Shown here: piece after piece, positions 9,620 to 17,987 of the stretch
Layout of the letters: each line of letters starts with the position of its first letter
Position numbering within the stretch: the stretch's first letter is position 1
Assembly: GCF_016741935.1 (NCBI RefSeq)
Contig: NZ_JAERRG010000006.1
Location: forward strand, 186,001-250,000
DNA length: 64,000 nucleotides
Source: Streptomyces endocoffeicus
GTDB lineage: Bacteria; Actinomycetota; Actinomycetes; Streptomycetales; Streptomycetaceae
Direction of reading: 5' to 3'
Notes under the pieces: model-generated
Told to the model about the DNA's origin: nothing
What the model saw: the letters and a program-made list of their open reading frames with translations, nothing else
The model's database searches: none
Made by a program: the position numbers and the translations under genes

Positions 9620-9811
9620 TCAGTCGTCGAAGTGCGTCTTGGAGCCGGCCGTGGACGTGGTCGTGCCGGTCGCCAGCAGCACCGCTCGGTCGGCGATGGC
9701 CGGACGGCCGTCGGAGAGGACATTCAACTGCAGGGCGGCGTTATAGGCGTAGGGAACACTGGCCGACGACCGCTCGGCGGGGATTGCGTGCTTCAGTACG
9801 AAGGGCTGCAT
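9620..9811 (-). CDS. Graspetide precursor peptide (TgmA-like RiPP)
   Basis: A 63-residue precursor. The leader (about residues 1-47) contains VPYAYNAALQLNVLSDGRP, matching the conserved PYAY...LQL...DGRPA leader of putative ATP-grasp-modified RiPPs. The C-terminal core TGTTTSTAGSKTHFDD has a Thr/Ser cluster followed by a Lys and two Asp, the donor/acceptor set needed for ester or amide macrocycles. The ATG at 9811 has AGAGG upstream. A separate promoter and an inverted repeat lie 50-100 bases upstream. The precursor is followed immediately by its ligase gene. The assignment rests on the leader motif, the core composition and the partner gene together. Confidence 0.85.
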   Translation of the reverse strand: MQPFVLKHAIPAERSSASVPYAYNAALQLNVLSDGRPAIADRAVLLATGTTTSTAGSKTHFDD

Positions 9812-9862
9812 GAGTGACCTCTTGGTGCTCCATGTATTCGTCTATCCACCACGCAACAGTAC

Positions 9863-9892
9863 GTACTAAAAGTCTACGGCACTCCCTAGCAA
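9863..9892 (-). promoter_or_regulatory. Predicted promoter of the graspetide operon
   Basis: On the minus strand, TTGCTA (9892-9887) and TAGTAC (9868-9863) are separated by 18 bases, giving a sigma70/HrdB-like promoter and a leader of about 45 bases before the precursor ATG. The -35 overlaps one arm of an inverted repeat. Prediction by eye only. Confidence 0.4.
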
Positions 9893-9912
9893 CGATTTTG
9901 TCCTGTCTAGGG
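9884..9912. promoter_or_regulatory. CCCTAG/CTAGGG inverted repeat (candidate operator)
   Basis: Perfect 6-base arms CCCTAG (9884-9889) and CTAGGG (9907-9912) flank 17 bases. The repeat overlaps the predicted -35 of the graspetide operon. CTAG is uncommon in GC-rich actinobacterial DNA, which makes the symmetry more notable. It is probably a repressor or activator site; no regulator gene is adjacent. Confidence 0.45.
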
Positions 9913-10005
9913 CGATATGAAGTGTGTCACAGGCTTCCAAGGCAACATATGCCTCAGGAATTGCGTCTTCGAATAGTCGGGCTGTGCCCGGAGGGAGCAC
10001 CGGAT

Positions 10006-10027
10006 CCGCCTCGGTGTTCCGAGGCGG
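10006..10027 (-). terminator. Terminator of the methyltransferase gene
   Basis: A 9-base perfect stem, CCGCCTCGG and CCGAGGCGG, with a 4-base loop lies about 40 bases downstream of the methyltransferase stop codon. It separates that transcript from the graspetide operon. Confidence 0.65.
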
Positions 10028-10065
10028 ACCACCGGGCTTGACACCGGGCTTGACCGTCCGTCGGG

Positions 10066-10857
10066 TCAGGACGTCCGTCCGTCCTCGCGGTGGGTGACGC
10101 GGATCTTCGACTGGCCGTGCGGCAGCTCCTCCCAGTCCGCCATGAAGCGCGCGGCCAGACCGTGTTTCTCCGCCAGGGCGATGAGCGTCTCGGTGCGGTA
10201 GTAGAAGTCCTCCCGCAGCACCTGGTGTTCCACGCCCTCGGTGCGGTCGAAGGTGAAGTCGAACCAGCCGCCCGGCGCCATGACACGGCCGACGTGGGCC
10301 AGGCACTCCTCTATGACCGGCAGCGGCGAGTGCGAGAACACGCTGTGCGCGTGCACCACGTCGAAGTGGGCGTCGGGCAGGAACCGCAGCGTCAGATCGC
10401 GGACCGGGGTGAGGTTGGGGAGACGGTCCTGCAGCCCCTGGCGCACCAGCGTGTCCTGCGCGGCCGCCAGGATGTCGGGCGAGATGTCGATGCCGTAGTA
10501 GTGGCCCGGCTCCAGATGGCTGATGAACCGCCAGCCCGCCCGCAGATTGCCACAGCCGATCTCCAGCATCCGGTGCTCCGGGCGCAGCCCGTGGCCGAGG
10601 AGATAGTCGAACTGCATCGCGCCCAGCGCCAGCCACCGCTCATGGCTGTGGCTGCCGACCGCCGCCTCCGGACTGGTACGGGTGTCCGACCGCATCACCG
10701 CGCGGTAGTACGCGACGTGGTCCGGGTAGCGGTAGCGCAGCCAGGCGTCCCGGGTGGCGCGGACCAGATGGCGCGGTACGCGCTGCGGATGGCGCAGTGC
10801 GTAGGAGACCCGGTGGCCGAGGGCGGAGCGGTTGACGGTGAGGTTCTTGGTGGGCAT
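10066..10857 (-). CDS. Class I SAM-dependent methyltransferase
   Basis: A 263-residue Rossmann methyltransferase. A basic N-terminal stretch of about 60 residues (SYALRHPQRVPRHLVRATRD) precedes SAM motif I, HRMLEIGCGNLRAG, and the acidic post-I loop YYGIDISPDIL. FDVVHAHSVFSH forms motif II, and a MAPGGWFDFTF strand follows. The substrate is unknown. It sits upstream of the graspetide precursor on the same strand, but a terminator and a separate promoter intervene, so co-regulation is not assured. It does not show the protein-isoaspartyl methyltransferase signature of the aspartimide-forming enzymes found in some graspetide clusters. It may methylate the peptide, or simply be a neighbour. Confidence 0.75.
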   Translation of the reverse strand: MPTKNLTVNRSALGHRVSYALRHPQRVPRHLVRATRDAWLRYRYPDHVAYYRAVMRSDTRTSPEAAVGSHSHERWLALGAMQFDYLLGHGLRPEHRMLEIGCGNLRAGWRFISHLEPGHYYGIDISPDILAAAQDTLVRQGLQDRLPNLTPVRDLTLRFLPDAHFDVVHAHSVFSHSPLPVIEECLAHVGRVMAPGGWFDFTFDRTEGVEHQVLREDFYYRTETLIALAEKHGLAARFMADWEELPHGQSKIRVTHREDGRTS

Positions 10858-11092
10858 GGGGACTCTCTCGGGCTCGTGGTGGGGGCGCGGCGGCCTGGCG
10901 GCCCATGTGTTCCCGCGTCGTCGTGGTCGGTACCAGCCTCGGCGCGGTGGCGGCGGCGGGGATCGGCGGAGCGGCCCCGGTCAGGAGGCGGTCCGGGTGA
11001 TCGCCGTATCAACCGATCGGATGATGCGGCGCCCGGTCCGGCGCGTTAGGACTGGCTGAGGGAGTGAATCGAGGAGCAGGGGAGGGGCCGGG

Positions 11093-12412
11093 GTGCGGTC
11101 GGCGGTCAGGGCGGTCGGGCGGGCCGGGTGGGCGCCGCTGTCGGGGGTGTGGTCGGCGTGGTCCGGGCGGTCCGGGTCCGACGGGCCGGACGATCCGGAC
11201 GAGCGGTGGCTGACGGCGGTCCTGCACATCGCGTTCTTCCTGCTGCTGGGGTCCTCGCTGATCCGCTATCTGATCCGGGACACCGGCAGTGCGCCCAACG
11301 GCTGGGTCATCGCCCTGTTCGTGGCCTTCGGCGCGCTCTATCTGCCCGGCCGGTGGCCGGCGCCCGCGCCGAGCCCCGGCCGCCGGCCCTCCGGCCGTTA
11401 TCTGGTCTGGCTGACCGCGGTGCTGGCCGCATGGGTCGCGCTGCTGGTCCTCGCGCCGAGCGCCGCCTGGTGTGCCATGCCGCTGTTCTTCACCGGTCTG
11501 CACACCCTGCCCACCCGGTTCGCGGTGCCCCTGGCCGCCGTGCTCACCGCGCTGGTCGTCGCGTCCAAACTGCGGTTCATGCACGACGGCTTCGACCCCA
11601 ACGCGCTGATCGCGCCGCCCGCCATCGCCGCCGTGGCCGCCGCCGTCCTCATCCATCTGCGGCGCCAGTCGGCCCGGCAGCGGGTGCTGATCGACGACCT
11701 GGTCCGCACCCGCCGGGATCTGGCCGCGACCGAGCGGCGGGCGGGGATCCTGGCCGAACGCCAGCGCCTGTCGTCCGAGATCCACGACACCCTCGCCCAG
11801 GGCCTGTCCAGTCAGCGAATGCTGCTCCAGGCCGCCGACCGCACCTGGGAGACGGACCCGCAAGCGGCCCGGGGCCATATGCGGAACGCGGCGGAGATCG
11901 CGTCCCGAAGCCTTGTCGAGGCCCGCCGGTTCGTCCAGGACCTGGCCCCGGCCGACCTCGCGGAGGGCTCCCTGGCCCAGGCGCTCGGGGCCCTCGCCGA
12001 GCGGGAGAGCGGTGCCGGACCGGCGGTGGACTTCCGGCTCGACGGACCGCTCGGCCCGCTGCCCGCGCGGGTGGAGGCGGCGCTGCTGCGCGTCGCCCAG
12101 GGCGCGCTGGCCAATGTGCGGGAGCACGCCGGGGCGAGCCGGGCCGCGCTCACCCTGACCTGCCTGGGCGACCAGATCTGTCTGGACATCGCCGATGACG
12201 GCCGTGGCTTCGACACCGACGCCGTCGCGGCCCCCGGCGCGGACCGGTCGCGCGGGCACGGGCTCCCGGCCATGCGGGCCCGCGTACGGCAGCTGGGCGG
12301 CACGCTCACCGTCGAGTCCGCACCGGGCGAGGGGACCGTCGTCTCGGCCGCGATCCCCGTCGAACCCGTTTCCGCCTTCGTCCCCGACCGCACCGTGGAG
12401 ACCACGCCATGA
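11093..12412 (+). CDS. Sensor histidine kinase (DesK/NarL-system type)
   Basis: A 439-residue membrane kinase. A short cytoplasmic N-terminus is followed by about five hydrophobic segments between residues 45 and 190. The dimerisation/phosphoacceptor helix reads ERQRLSSEIHDTLAQGLSSQ, where the EIHDTLAQG box carries the phospho-His. The HATPase domain shows NVREHAGASRAALT, DIADDGRGFD and GHGLPAMRARV. There is no clear extracellular sensor domain, so it probably senses a membrane or intramembrane signal. The GTG at 11093 follows GGGGAGGGG. The stop codon overlaps the start of the LuxR-type regulator (ATGA), so the two are translated as a pair. Confidence 0.9.
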   Translation: MRSAVRAVGRAGWAPLSGVWSAWSGRSGSDGPDDPDERWLTAVLHIAFFLLLGSSLIRYLIRDTGSAPNGWVIALFVAFGALYLPGRWPAPAPSPGRRPSGRYLVWLTAVLAAWVALLVLAPSAAWCAMPLFFTGLHTLPTRFAVPLAAVLTALVVASKLRFMHDGFDPNALIAPPAIAAVAAAVLIHLRRQSARQRVLIDDLVRTRRDLAATERRAGILAERQRLSSEIHDTLAQGLSSQRMLLQAADRTWETDPQAARGHMRNAAEIASRSLVEARRFVQDLAPADLAEGSLAQALGALAERESGAGPAVDFRLDGPLGPLPARVEAALLRVAQGALANVREHAGASRAALTLTCLGDQICLDIADDGRGFDTDAVAAPGADRSRGHGLPAMRARVRQLGGTLTVESAPGEGTVVSAAIPVEPVSAFVPDRTVETTP

Positions 12413-13077
12413 GCCGGACCCCGTCCCCGTCCCCGACGCCGTCGGCCACCCCCGCCATCCGGCTGCTGCTCTGCGACGACCACGCCGTGGTGCGGGCCGG
12501 GCTGCGGGCGCTGCTGGCCAGCACCGACGGCATCGAGGTGGTCGGCGAGGCGGGCAGCGGTGAGGAGGCCCTCGCCATGGCCACCCGGCTCCGGCCCGAT
12601 GTGGTGCTGATGGATCTGCAGCTCGGGGAGGGCATGGACGGGGTGACCGCCACCCGGCGGCTGGTCTCCGGCGACCCGCCCGCGCCGCGTGTCCTGGTCC
12701 TCACCATGTTCGACACCGACGCCGACATCACCCGTGCCATCGAGGCCGGGGCCACCGGCTATCTGCTCAAGGCCGAGCGGCCGGAGGAGCTGTTCGCGGC
12801 GATCCGGAACGCCGCCTCCGGCCGTACCGCGCTGTCGGCCCCGGTCGCCGACCGGGTGCTGGCCCGGATGCGCAGCCCGCGCCCCGGGCTGTCCGAGCGG
12901 GAGCGCGACATCCTCCGGCAGCTGGCCCGCGGCCTGGGCAACCGGGAGATCGCCCGGGCCCTGTTCATCAGCGAGGCCACGGTCAAGACCCATCTGGGAC
13001 GGATCTACGGGAAATTGGGGGTCGAGACCCGGGCCGGGGCGGTGGCGGTGGCCACCGAGCGGCGGTTGCTGCCCTGA
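12409..13077 (+). CDS. LuxR/NarL-family response regulator
   Basis: A 222-residue partner of the preceding kinase. The receiver domain (about 17-135) has DD near the N-terminus, the phosphorylated Asp in RPDVVLMDLQL, and YLLKAERPEEL at the switch end. The C-terminal helix-turn-helix shows LSERERDILRQLARGLGNRE and the recognition segment SEATVKTHLGRIYGKLGV. It probably controls genes elsewhere or the neighbouring envelope genes; no operator is recognisable here. Confidence 0.93.
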   Translation: MSRTPSPSPTPSATPAIRLLLCDDHAVVRAGLRALLASTDGIEVVGEAGSGEEALAMATRLRPDVVLMDLQLGEGMDGVTATRRLVSGDPPAPRVLVLTMFDTDADITRAIEAGATGYLLKAERPEELFAAIRNAASGRTALSAPVADRVLARMRSPRPGLSERERDILRQLARGLGNREIARALFISEATVKTHLGRIYGKLGVETRAGAVAVATERRLLP

Positions 13078-13096
13078 CGGCTGACGGCTGAGAGCG

Positions 13097-14158
13097 TCAG
13101 ATCGCGGGCCGGCCCGACAGCGGCGCCCGGTCCTGGTCGGGCAGCACGAGCGTCCGCGTGGGCAGCGGGATCTCGATGCCCTCGGCGCGGAACCGGCGGT
13201 GCAGCTCCTTCATGAACTCATGCTTGATGAGGTACTGGTCGCTGAACTCCAGAGCCCGCAGAAACACCGAGAAGTCGATGCCGGACTCTCCGAAGGTGTG
13301 GAAGCGCACACTCGTCTCGTGGTCGACGACCCCGCCCTCGACCCCGGACATCACCTTCCCGGCGACCTCGATGGTCACCCGCTCGACATGGTCCAGATCG
13401 CTTCCGTAGCCGACCCTCGCCTGGACCATGACCGACATCTGCTGCTCGGGCTGGTGAAAGTTGGTCATGATGGTGTTGCCCAGCTTGGCGTTCGGGATGA
13501 TGACGAGGTTGTCCGACAGCTGCCGTACCGCGGTGTTGCGCCAGTTGATGTCGACCACGTACCCCTCCTCCCCGCTGCTGAGCCGGATGTAGTGGCCGGG
13601 CTGCACCGTCTTGGAGGCCAGGATGTGCACCCCCGCGAAGAGATTGGCCAGCGTGTCCTGAAGGGCCAGGGCGACCGCCAGACCGCCCACGCCCAGGGCG
13701 GTGAGCAGCGGAGCGATCGAGACGCCCAGCGTCTCCAGCAGGATCAGCACACCCATCGCCAGGACGGCGATCCGTGTGATGTTGACGAAGATGGTGGCCG
13801 TTCCCGCCACCCCGGAGCGGGACAGCGCCAGCGAGCGCACCATACCGGCCACCACCCGCGCCGCCGTGACCGTGCTGACCAGGATCAGCACGGCCTTCAG
13901 CGTCTGATTGACGTCATGGCCGACCGTGGGGGCCAGCGGCAGCGCGGCGGCCGCGGCGGCGACACCGGCGGCCATCGACGCCCACGGGGCCAGGGTGCGC
14001 AGCGTGTCGACGATGATGTCGTCACCGCTCCACCGGGTGGCGCGGGCCCGCTCACCCAGCCAGCGCAGCGCCACGCGCAACAGCACACCACCGGCCGCGC
14101 CGCAGACCAGCGCCGCTCCGACGACGATGACATCGTGCAAGGTGAGAGCCCGGTTCAT
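13097..14158 (-). CDS. Small-conductance mechanosensitive ion channel (MscS family)
   Basis: A 353-residue inner-membrane channel. Four or so hydrophobic segments precede the pore helix region GVGGLAVALALQDTLANLFAGVHILAS, which is typical of MscS TM3. A soluble beta domain follows (GEEGYVVDINWRNTAVRQLSDNLVIIPNAKL) and then an alpha/beta vestibule. It is likely to release solutes under hypo-osmotic stress. It converges on the response-regulator gene with a 19-base gap. Confidence 0.9.
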   Translation of the reverse strand: MNRALTLHDVIVVGAALVCGAAGGVLLRVALRWLGERARATRWSGDDIIVDTLRTLAPWASMAAGVAAAAAALPLAPTVGHDVNQTLKAVLILVSTVTAARVVAGMVRSLALSRSGVAGTATIFVNITRIAVLAMGVLILLETLGVSIAPLLTALGVGGLAVALALQDTLANLFAGVHILASKTVQPGHYIRLSSGEEGYVVDINWRNTAVRQLSDNLVIIPNAKLGNTIMTNFHQPEQQMSVMVQARVGYGSDLDHVERVTIEVAGKVMSGVEGGVVDHETSVRFHTFGESGIDFSVFLRALEFSDQYLIKHEFMKELHRRFRAEGIEIPLPTRTLVLPDQDRAPLSGRPAI

Positions 14159-14450
14159 CGGCCACCGTCCGCTGTACCGGAAGGCGCGTCAGAAGCGGCC
14201 GTGCGGCATGCCGTCGTCGGTGCGGCCTCCGGTCTGGAGTTCTGTGGTCTCACCTTGTCACCTGTTCGTGCCTGGGTTCTACGGGCGGTGCCGGGCGTAC
14301 ATGTGTACGGCTCCGGCGTAAGGTGCCATCCTGCCGCATGCGATGCGGGCCGAATGACGGGATGCGCCCCTACCGCACGTAACCCGCCAGGCAGGGGGCG
14401 GCGCGCCACCGCGTTTGACGGACAGGTGTTTTGTGGTGGAATCGGGTCGT

Positions 14451-15659
14451 ATGGATAGCCGCCGCGGTGACGTGGACGACGGGGAGCGGGGATGGCCGTT
14501 CCTGGCGGCCGCGTACGCCTTCGTGGTCACGATGTGCGGTACGACGCTGCCCACCCCGCTCTACTCGCTCTACCAGCGGGAGTTCGGCTTCTCCTCGTTC
14601 ATGGTCACGGTGATCTTCGCCGTGTACGCGGCGGGGGTCATCGTCGCGCTGCTGCTGCTCGGAAGTGTGTCCGACTTCATCGGACGACGGCCCGTCATGC
14701 TCGCCGCGCTGGTGCTGTCGGGGCTGAGCGCGATGTGCTTCCTCCTCGCCCAGGGACTGCCGGAGCTGTTCGCGGGCCGCACCCTGTCGGGGCTGTCCGC
14801 CGGTCTGGCCACCGGCACCGCCACCGTGACGGTGATCGAGCTCGCGCCCGAGGGTCGGCGCCGTGCCGCCACCCTCCTCGCGACCGGGGCCAACCTGGGC
14901 GGGCTCGGGCTCGGCCCGTTGCTGGCGGGGGTGCTGGCGCAGTACGCCCCGGCGCCGCTGAAGCTGGTGTTCGTGGTGGACCTGGTGCTGGTGGCGGTGG
15001 GCGCCGCCGTGGTGCTCGCCCTCCCGGAGACCGTACGGACGCGGAGCCGCCCGCCGCTGAGGCCGCAGCGGCTGCGGGTGCCCAGGGAGATGCGCTCGAC
15101 GTTCGCGGCCGCGGCCATGGCGGGGTTCGCGGGCTTCGCCACGCTGGGCCTGTTCACCTCGGTGTCGCCCACGTTCCTGAGCGAGGTGGAGGGGGAGCGC
15201 AATCTCGCGGTCGCCGGTGCCGTGGCGTTCTCCGTGTTCGCCGCCTCGATCGCCGGACAGGCGCTGGGGCGGCGGCTGGGCCCGGGACGTTCGCTGCCCG
15301 GGGGATGTGCGGTGCTGGTGGCCGGTATGGCGGCCATCGCCGTCTCGCTCGCGATCGCGTCACTGGAACTGCTGGTGCTGGGGGCTGTCGTCGCCGGGAC
15401 GGGGCAGGGGCTGTCGTTCCACGCGGCCGTACGGGTGGTGACCGAACGGAGCCCGGCCGACCACCGCGCCGAGGTCACCTCCGCCCTGTTCGTGCTGATG
15501 TATCTGGCGATCTCGATTCCGGTGATCGGCGTGGGCGCGCTCACGGTCGTGGTCGGGCTGCGGTCCGCCGGGCTGATCTTCACGGGCTGTGTGGCCCTGC
15601 TGGCCGTGGCCACCCTGCTGCGGCTGCGGGCGCTCTCCGCGGAGGGGCCGGGCCGCTGA
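14451..15659 (+). CDS. MFS transporter (drug/metabolite exporter type)
   Basis: A 402-residue, 12-segment transporter. The N-terminal half has TLPTPLYSLYQREFGFSS and the A-motif-like GSVSDFIGRRPVML between segments 2 and 3. The central loop is basic (RTRSRPPLRPQRLRVPREM). The ATG at 14451 is chosen because GGTGGA lies just upstream; a TTG at 14415 would add 12 residues. Substrate unknown. The upstream 290 bases hold only a short CGTACA-TG-TGTACG dyad at 14296-14309. Confidence 0.87.
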   Translation: MDSRRGDVDDGERGWPFLAAAYAFVVTMCGTTLPTPLYSLYQREFGFSSFMVTVIFAVYAAGVIVALLLLGSVSDFIGRRPVMLAALVLSGLSAMCFLLAQGLPELFAGRTLSGLSAGLATGTATVTVIELAPEGRRRAATLLATGANLGGLGLGPLLAGVLAQYAPAPLKLVFVVDLVLVAVGAAVVLALPETVRTRSRPPLRPQRLRVPREMRSTFAAAAMAGFAGFATLGLFTSVSPTFLSEVEGERNLAVAGAVAFSVFAASIAGQALGRRLGPGRSLPGGCAVLVAGMAAIAVSLAIASLELLVLGAVVAGTGQGLSFHAAVRVVTERSPADHRAEVTSALFVLMYLAISIPVIGVGALTVVVGLRSAGLIFTGCVALLAVATLLRLRALSAEGPGR

Positions 15660-15698
15660 GGCCCGGCCGCCCTGGCCCGCCGCTGAGGGAGCCCCGCG

Positions 15699-16610
15699 CT
15701 ACAGCTCCAGGACCGTCCGCACCGGCAGATGGTCGCTCGGGAACTGGCCGTCCCGCGAGTAGGTGTCGATGACGGCGTGGCGGGTGCGCACACCGGGTGA
15801 GGTCAGGATCCAGTCGATCCGGTCGCCGTCCGGGACCAGCGGGCCGAAGCCGTGGAACGTCCCGTACAGCGGGCCGCGCCGCTCGGCGGCATCCCAGGTG
15901 TCCACCAGCGTGCCGCCGCCCAGCATGGCGTCGTAGACCGGGTTGCCGTGGGCCGCCACATTGAAGTCACCGGTCACGATGCGGGGGAGCGCGGAGTCCA
16001 GACCGCCGAGCCGCTCGGTGATCAGCGCGGCGGAGTGCTCACGGGCGTTCTGGCTGCGGTGGTCCAGATGGGTGTTGAGGGCGTAGAACTCCCTGCCGGT
16101 CCGCCGGTCGTGGAAGCGCACCCAGGTGACCATCCGGACCACGGCCCCGCCCCAGGTGTTGGAGCCGATGACATTCGGGGTGTCGGACAGCCAGAAGTGG
16201 TCGTACTCGAGGGGTTCGAGCCGCCCGGTGTCGTAGAAGACGGCCATGAACTCGTCCCGGCTGCCCCCCATCCGTCCGGTGCCGATCCACGAGTAGCGCT
16301 GCCCGAGGTCGTGGGCGATGTCGCGCAGCTGGCCGTACAGCCCCTCCTGAGTGCCCAGCAGATGGGGCCGGGCCTGCCGCAGCAGCTCCCGCATGACGGG
16401 GCGGCGCTGCCCCCAGGAGTTGGGCTCGGCGTCGCTCGCGTAGCGCAGATTGAACGTCATGACGGCCAGCCGGGGACCGTCGGCGGGGGCGATCGGGGTG
16501 ACGGGGGCGGCCGCGGCCACGTTCTGCGGCTGGGAGGCGAGTGGCAGCGCGACGGCCGCGGCGGCCGCGGCGCGCATACCGTGACGGCGGCTGATCACAG
16601 GTGCGGGCAT
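15699..16610 (-). CDS. Secreted endonuclease/exonuclease/phosphatase-family protein
   Basis: A 303-residue exported hydrolase. The signal peptide contains an RR pair (VISRRHGMRAAAAAAVALPL), so Tat export is possible. The EEP fold follows: LAVMTFNLRYASDAEPNSW, LLGTQEGLYGQLRD with the metal Glu, YALNTHLDHRSQNAREHSA, IVTGDFNVAAHGNPVY with the D-x-N pair, and FPSDHLPVRTVLEL with the terminal Asp-His. Members hydrolyse phosphodiesters or phosphomonoesters (nucleases, sphingomyelinases, inositol phosphatases); the substrate here is open. GGAGGA sits three bases before the ATG at 16610, which overrides an in-frame start at 16649. Confidence 0.88.
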   Translation of the reverse strand: MPAPVISRRHGMRAAAAAAVALPLASQPQNVAAAAPVTPIAPADGPRLAVMTFNLRYASDAEPNSWGQRRPVMRELLRQARPHLLGTQEGLYGQLRDIAHDLGQRYSWIGTGRMGGSRDEFMAVFYDTGRLEPLEYDHFWLSDTPNVIGSNTWGGAVVRMVTWVRFHDRRTGREFYALNTHLDHRSQNAREHSAALITERLGGLDSALPRIVTGDFNVAAHGNPVYDAMLGGGTLVDTWDAAERRGPLYGTFHGFGPLVPDGDRIDWILTSPGVRTRHAVIDTYSRDGQFPSDHLPVRTVLEL

Positions 16611-16850
16611 GGCTCCTCCAAGGTCTTGAAGGTGCGGTGACGGCGTCAAGTGTCGGACCCCGCGGTGTGGAGGGCGTGTCCTGCGGTGGCCGTCCGGTGG
16701 AACGTACGGTCACACCGAGCCGACCTCAAGTGCGCCGCGGAGAACACCGGTGACGAGGGATCCCACGAGTGACGGAAGTGGCCGGGGGTGCGCGGGGGTG
16801 GCGATGGGTAGGGAGGCCGGTAGTCGTCGGAGACGGAAGGGGCACCTGGG

Positions 16851-17858
16851 GTGACCGTACGGCCGCTGACCTTCGTCGTGGGGACCGGACGATGCGGTTC
16901 GACCGCTCTGTCGCGGATCCTGCGGCTGCATCCGGATCTGCTGAGCGTGAGCGAGCTGATCGCCTCGCTGGAGCCGGACGCGCTGCCCGAGGCGCCGCTG
17001 ACCGGGGCGGAGTTCTGGCGGATCCTCGCCACTCCGCGCTCGTTCGCCAACCGCGTCATCCGCGACGGCATCCCGCTGCCCGAGTACCGGTATCCGCATG
17101 TCAAGGGGCGGTTCTCGGTGGCGGACGGTGGCATTCCGGCGGTGTGCATGATGACGCTGCCTCACCTCACCGACGACCCCGACGCGCTGTTCGACGCCCT
17201 GGAGCCGGAGCTGTCCCGGCGGCCCGCGGCGCCGGTGGCCGATCACTACCGGGCGCTGTTCGGGCTGATGGGGGAGCGGTTCGGCCGGCGGGCCGTCGTG
17301 GAGCGGTCCGGCTATTCGCTGCGCTCGGTGCCCCGGCTGAGGGAGGTCTTCCCCGAGGCCCGGTTCGTCCACCTCCACCGGGACGGCGCCGACTGCGCGC
17401 TCTCCATGAGCCGCCACCCCGGATTCCGGCTGATCCAGCTGATGACGGAGCGCGCCACGGGCACCGAGGACCTTCCGGCCGGTCTCGCGGCGCTGCTCAG
17501 CGACGACGAGGCCGATCTGCGGCCGCTGTACGAACGGCCGGTATCCGTGGCCGAGTTCGGTGAGCTGTGGTCGAGCACGATCGTCGAGGGGCTGGGGCAT
17601 CTGTCGCGGCTCCCCGCCGCGATCCGGATGTCCCTGTCGTACGAGGGCCTTCTCGACGCGCCCGAACGCGAGCTCACCCGGCTGGCCCACCACCTCGGGG
17701 TGGAACCCCTCCCGGAGTGGCTGGCGGCCGGACGCGCGCTGCTCGACGGCGACCGCCGGGGCACGGCCGCCGCGACCCTGCCGCCCGCCGAACTGACCGC
17801 CCTCCGCGAGAGCTGCGCCCCCGGCACCCGGGCCCTGAGCCTGGCCCAGGGTGGGTGA
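16851..17858 (+). CDS. Sulfotransferase family protein
   Basis: A 335-residue soluble protein of the PAPS-dependent sulfotransferase fold. The 5'-phosphosulfate loop is TFVVGTGRCGSTALSRILRL at the N-terminus. The 3'-phosphate-binding region reads ARFVHLHRDGADCALSMSRH. The acceptor is unknown. The last codons run into a 32-bp tandem repeat, so the C-terminal residues RALSLAQGG may be repeat-derived. It is divergent from the exported phosphatase-fold gene. Confidence 0.82.
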   Translation: MTVRPLTFVVGTGRCGSTALSRILRLHPDLLSVSELIASLEPDALPEAPLTGAEFWRILATPRSFANRVIRDGIPLPEYRYPHVKGRFSVADGGIPAVCMMTLPHLTDDPDALFDALEPELSRRPAAPVADHYRALFGLMGERFGRRAVVERSGYSLRSVPRLREVFPEARFVHLHRDGADCALSMSRHPGFRLIQLMTERATGTEDLPAGLAALLSDDEADLRPLYERPVSVAEFGELWSSTIVEGLGHLSRLPAAIRMSLSYEGLLDAPERELTRLAHHLGVEPLPEWLAAGRALLDGDRRGTAAATLPPAELTALRESCAPGTRALSLAQGG

Positions 17859-17966
17859 GAGGGGCTTCGAGCCTGCCCCACGGCGGGGGAGAGGGGCTTT
17901 GAGCCTGGCCCACGGCGGGGGAGAGGAGGCCACAGCCTGGTGCGCGGCGGATGAGAGGGCCCCGGG
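17839..17966. repeat. Tandem 32-bp repeat, four copies
   Basis: Units begin at 17839, 17871, 17903 and 17935 with GCCTGGCCCA or close variants, followed by a GCGG...GGAGAGG block. The second and third units differ at only a few bases; the last is more diverged. The array starts inside the last codons of the sulfotransferase gene and fills the convergent gap before the LysR-type gene. It is too few and too degenerate for CRISPR. It is probably a minisatellite. Confidence 0.8.
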
Positions 17967-17987
17967 CCGGATGCGACAGGCCCGGCG

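Noticed and set aside
14296..14309. CGTACA-TG-TGTACG dyad upstream of the MFS gene as an operator
   Set aside because: Short and isolated, with no regulator nearby; chance is likely, so only mentioned in the gene entry.
17839..17966. CRISPR-like array
   Set aside because: Four contiguous degenerate 32-bp units without unique spacers or cas genes; a simple tandem repeat.
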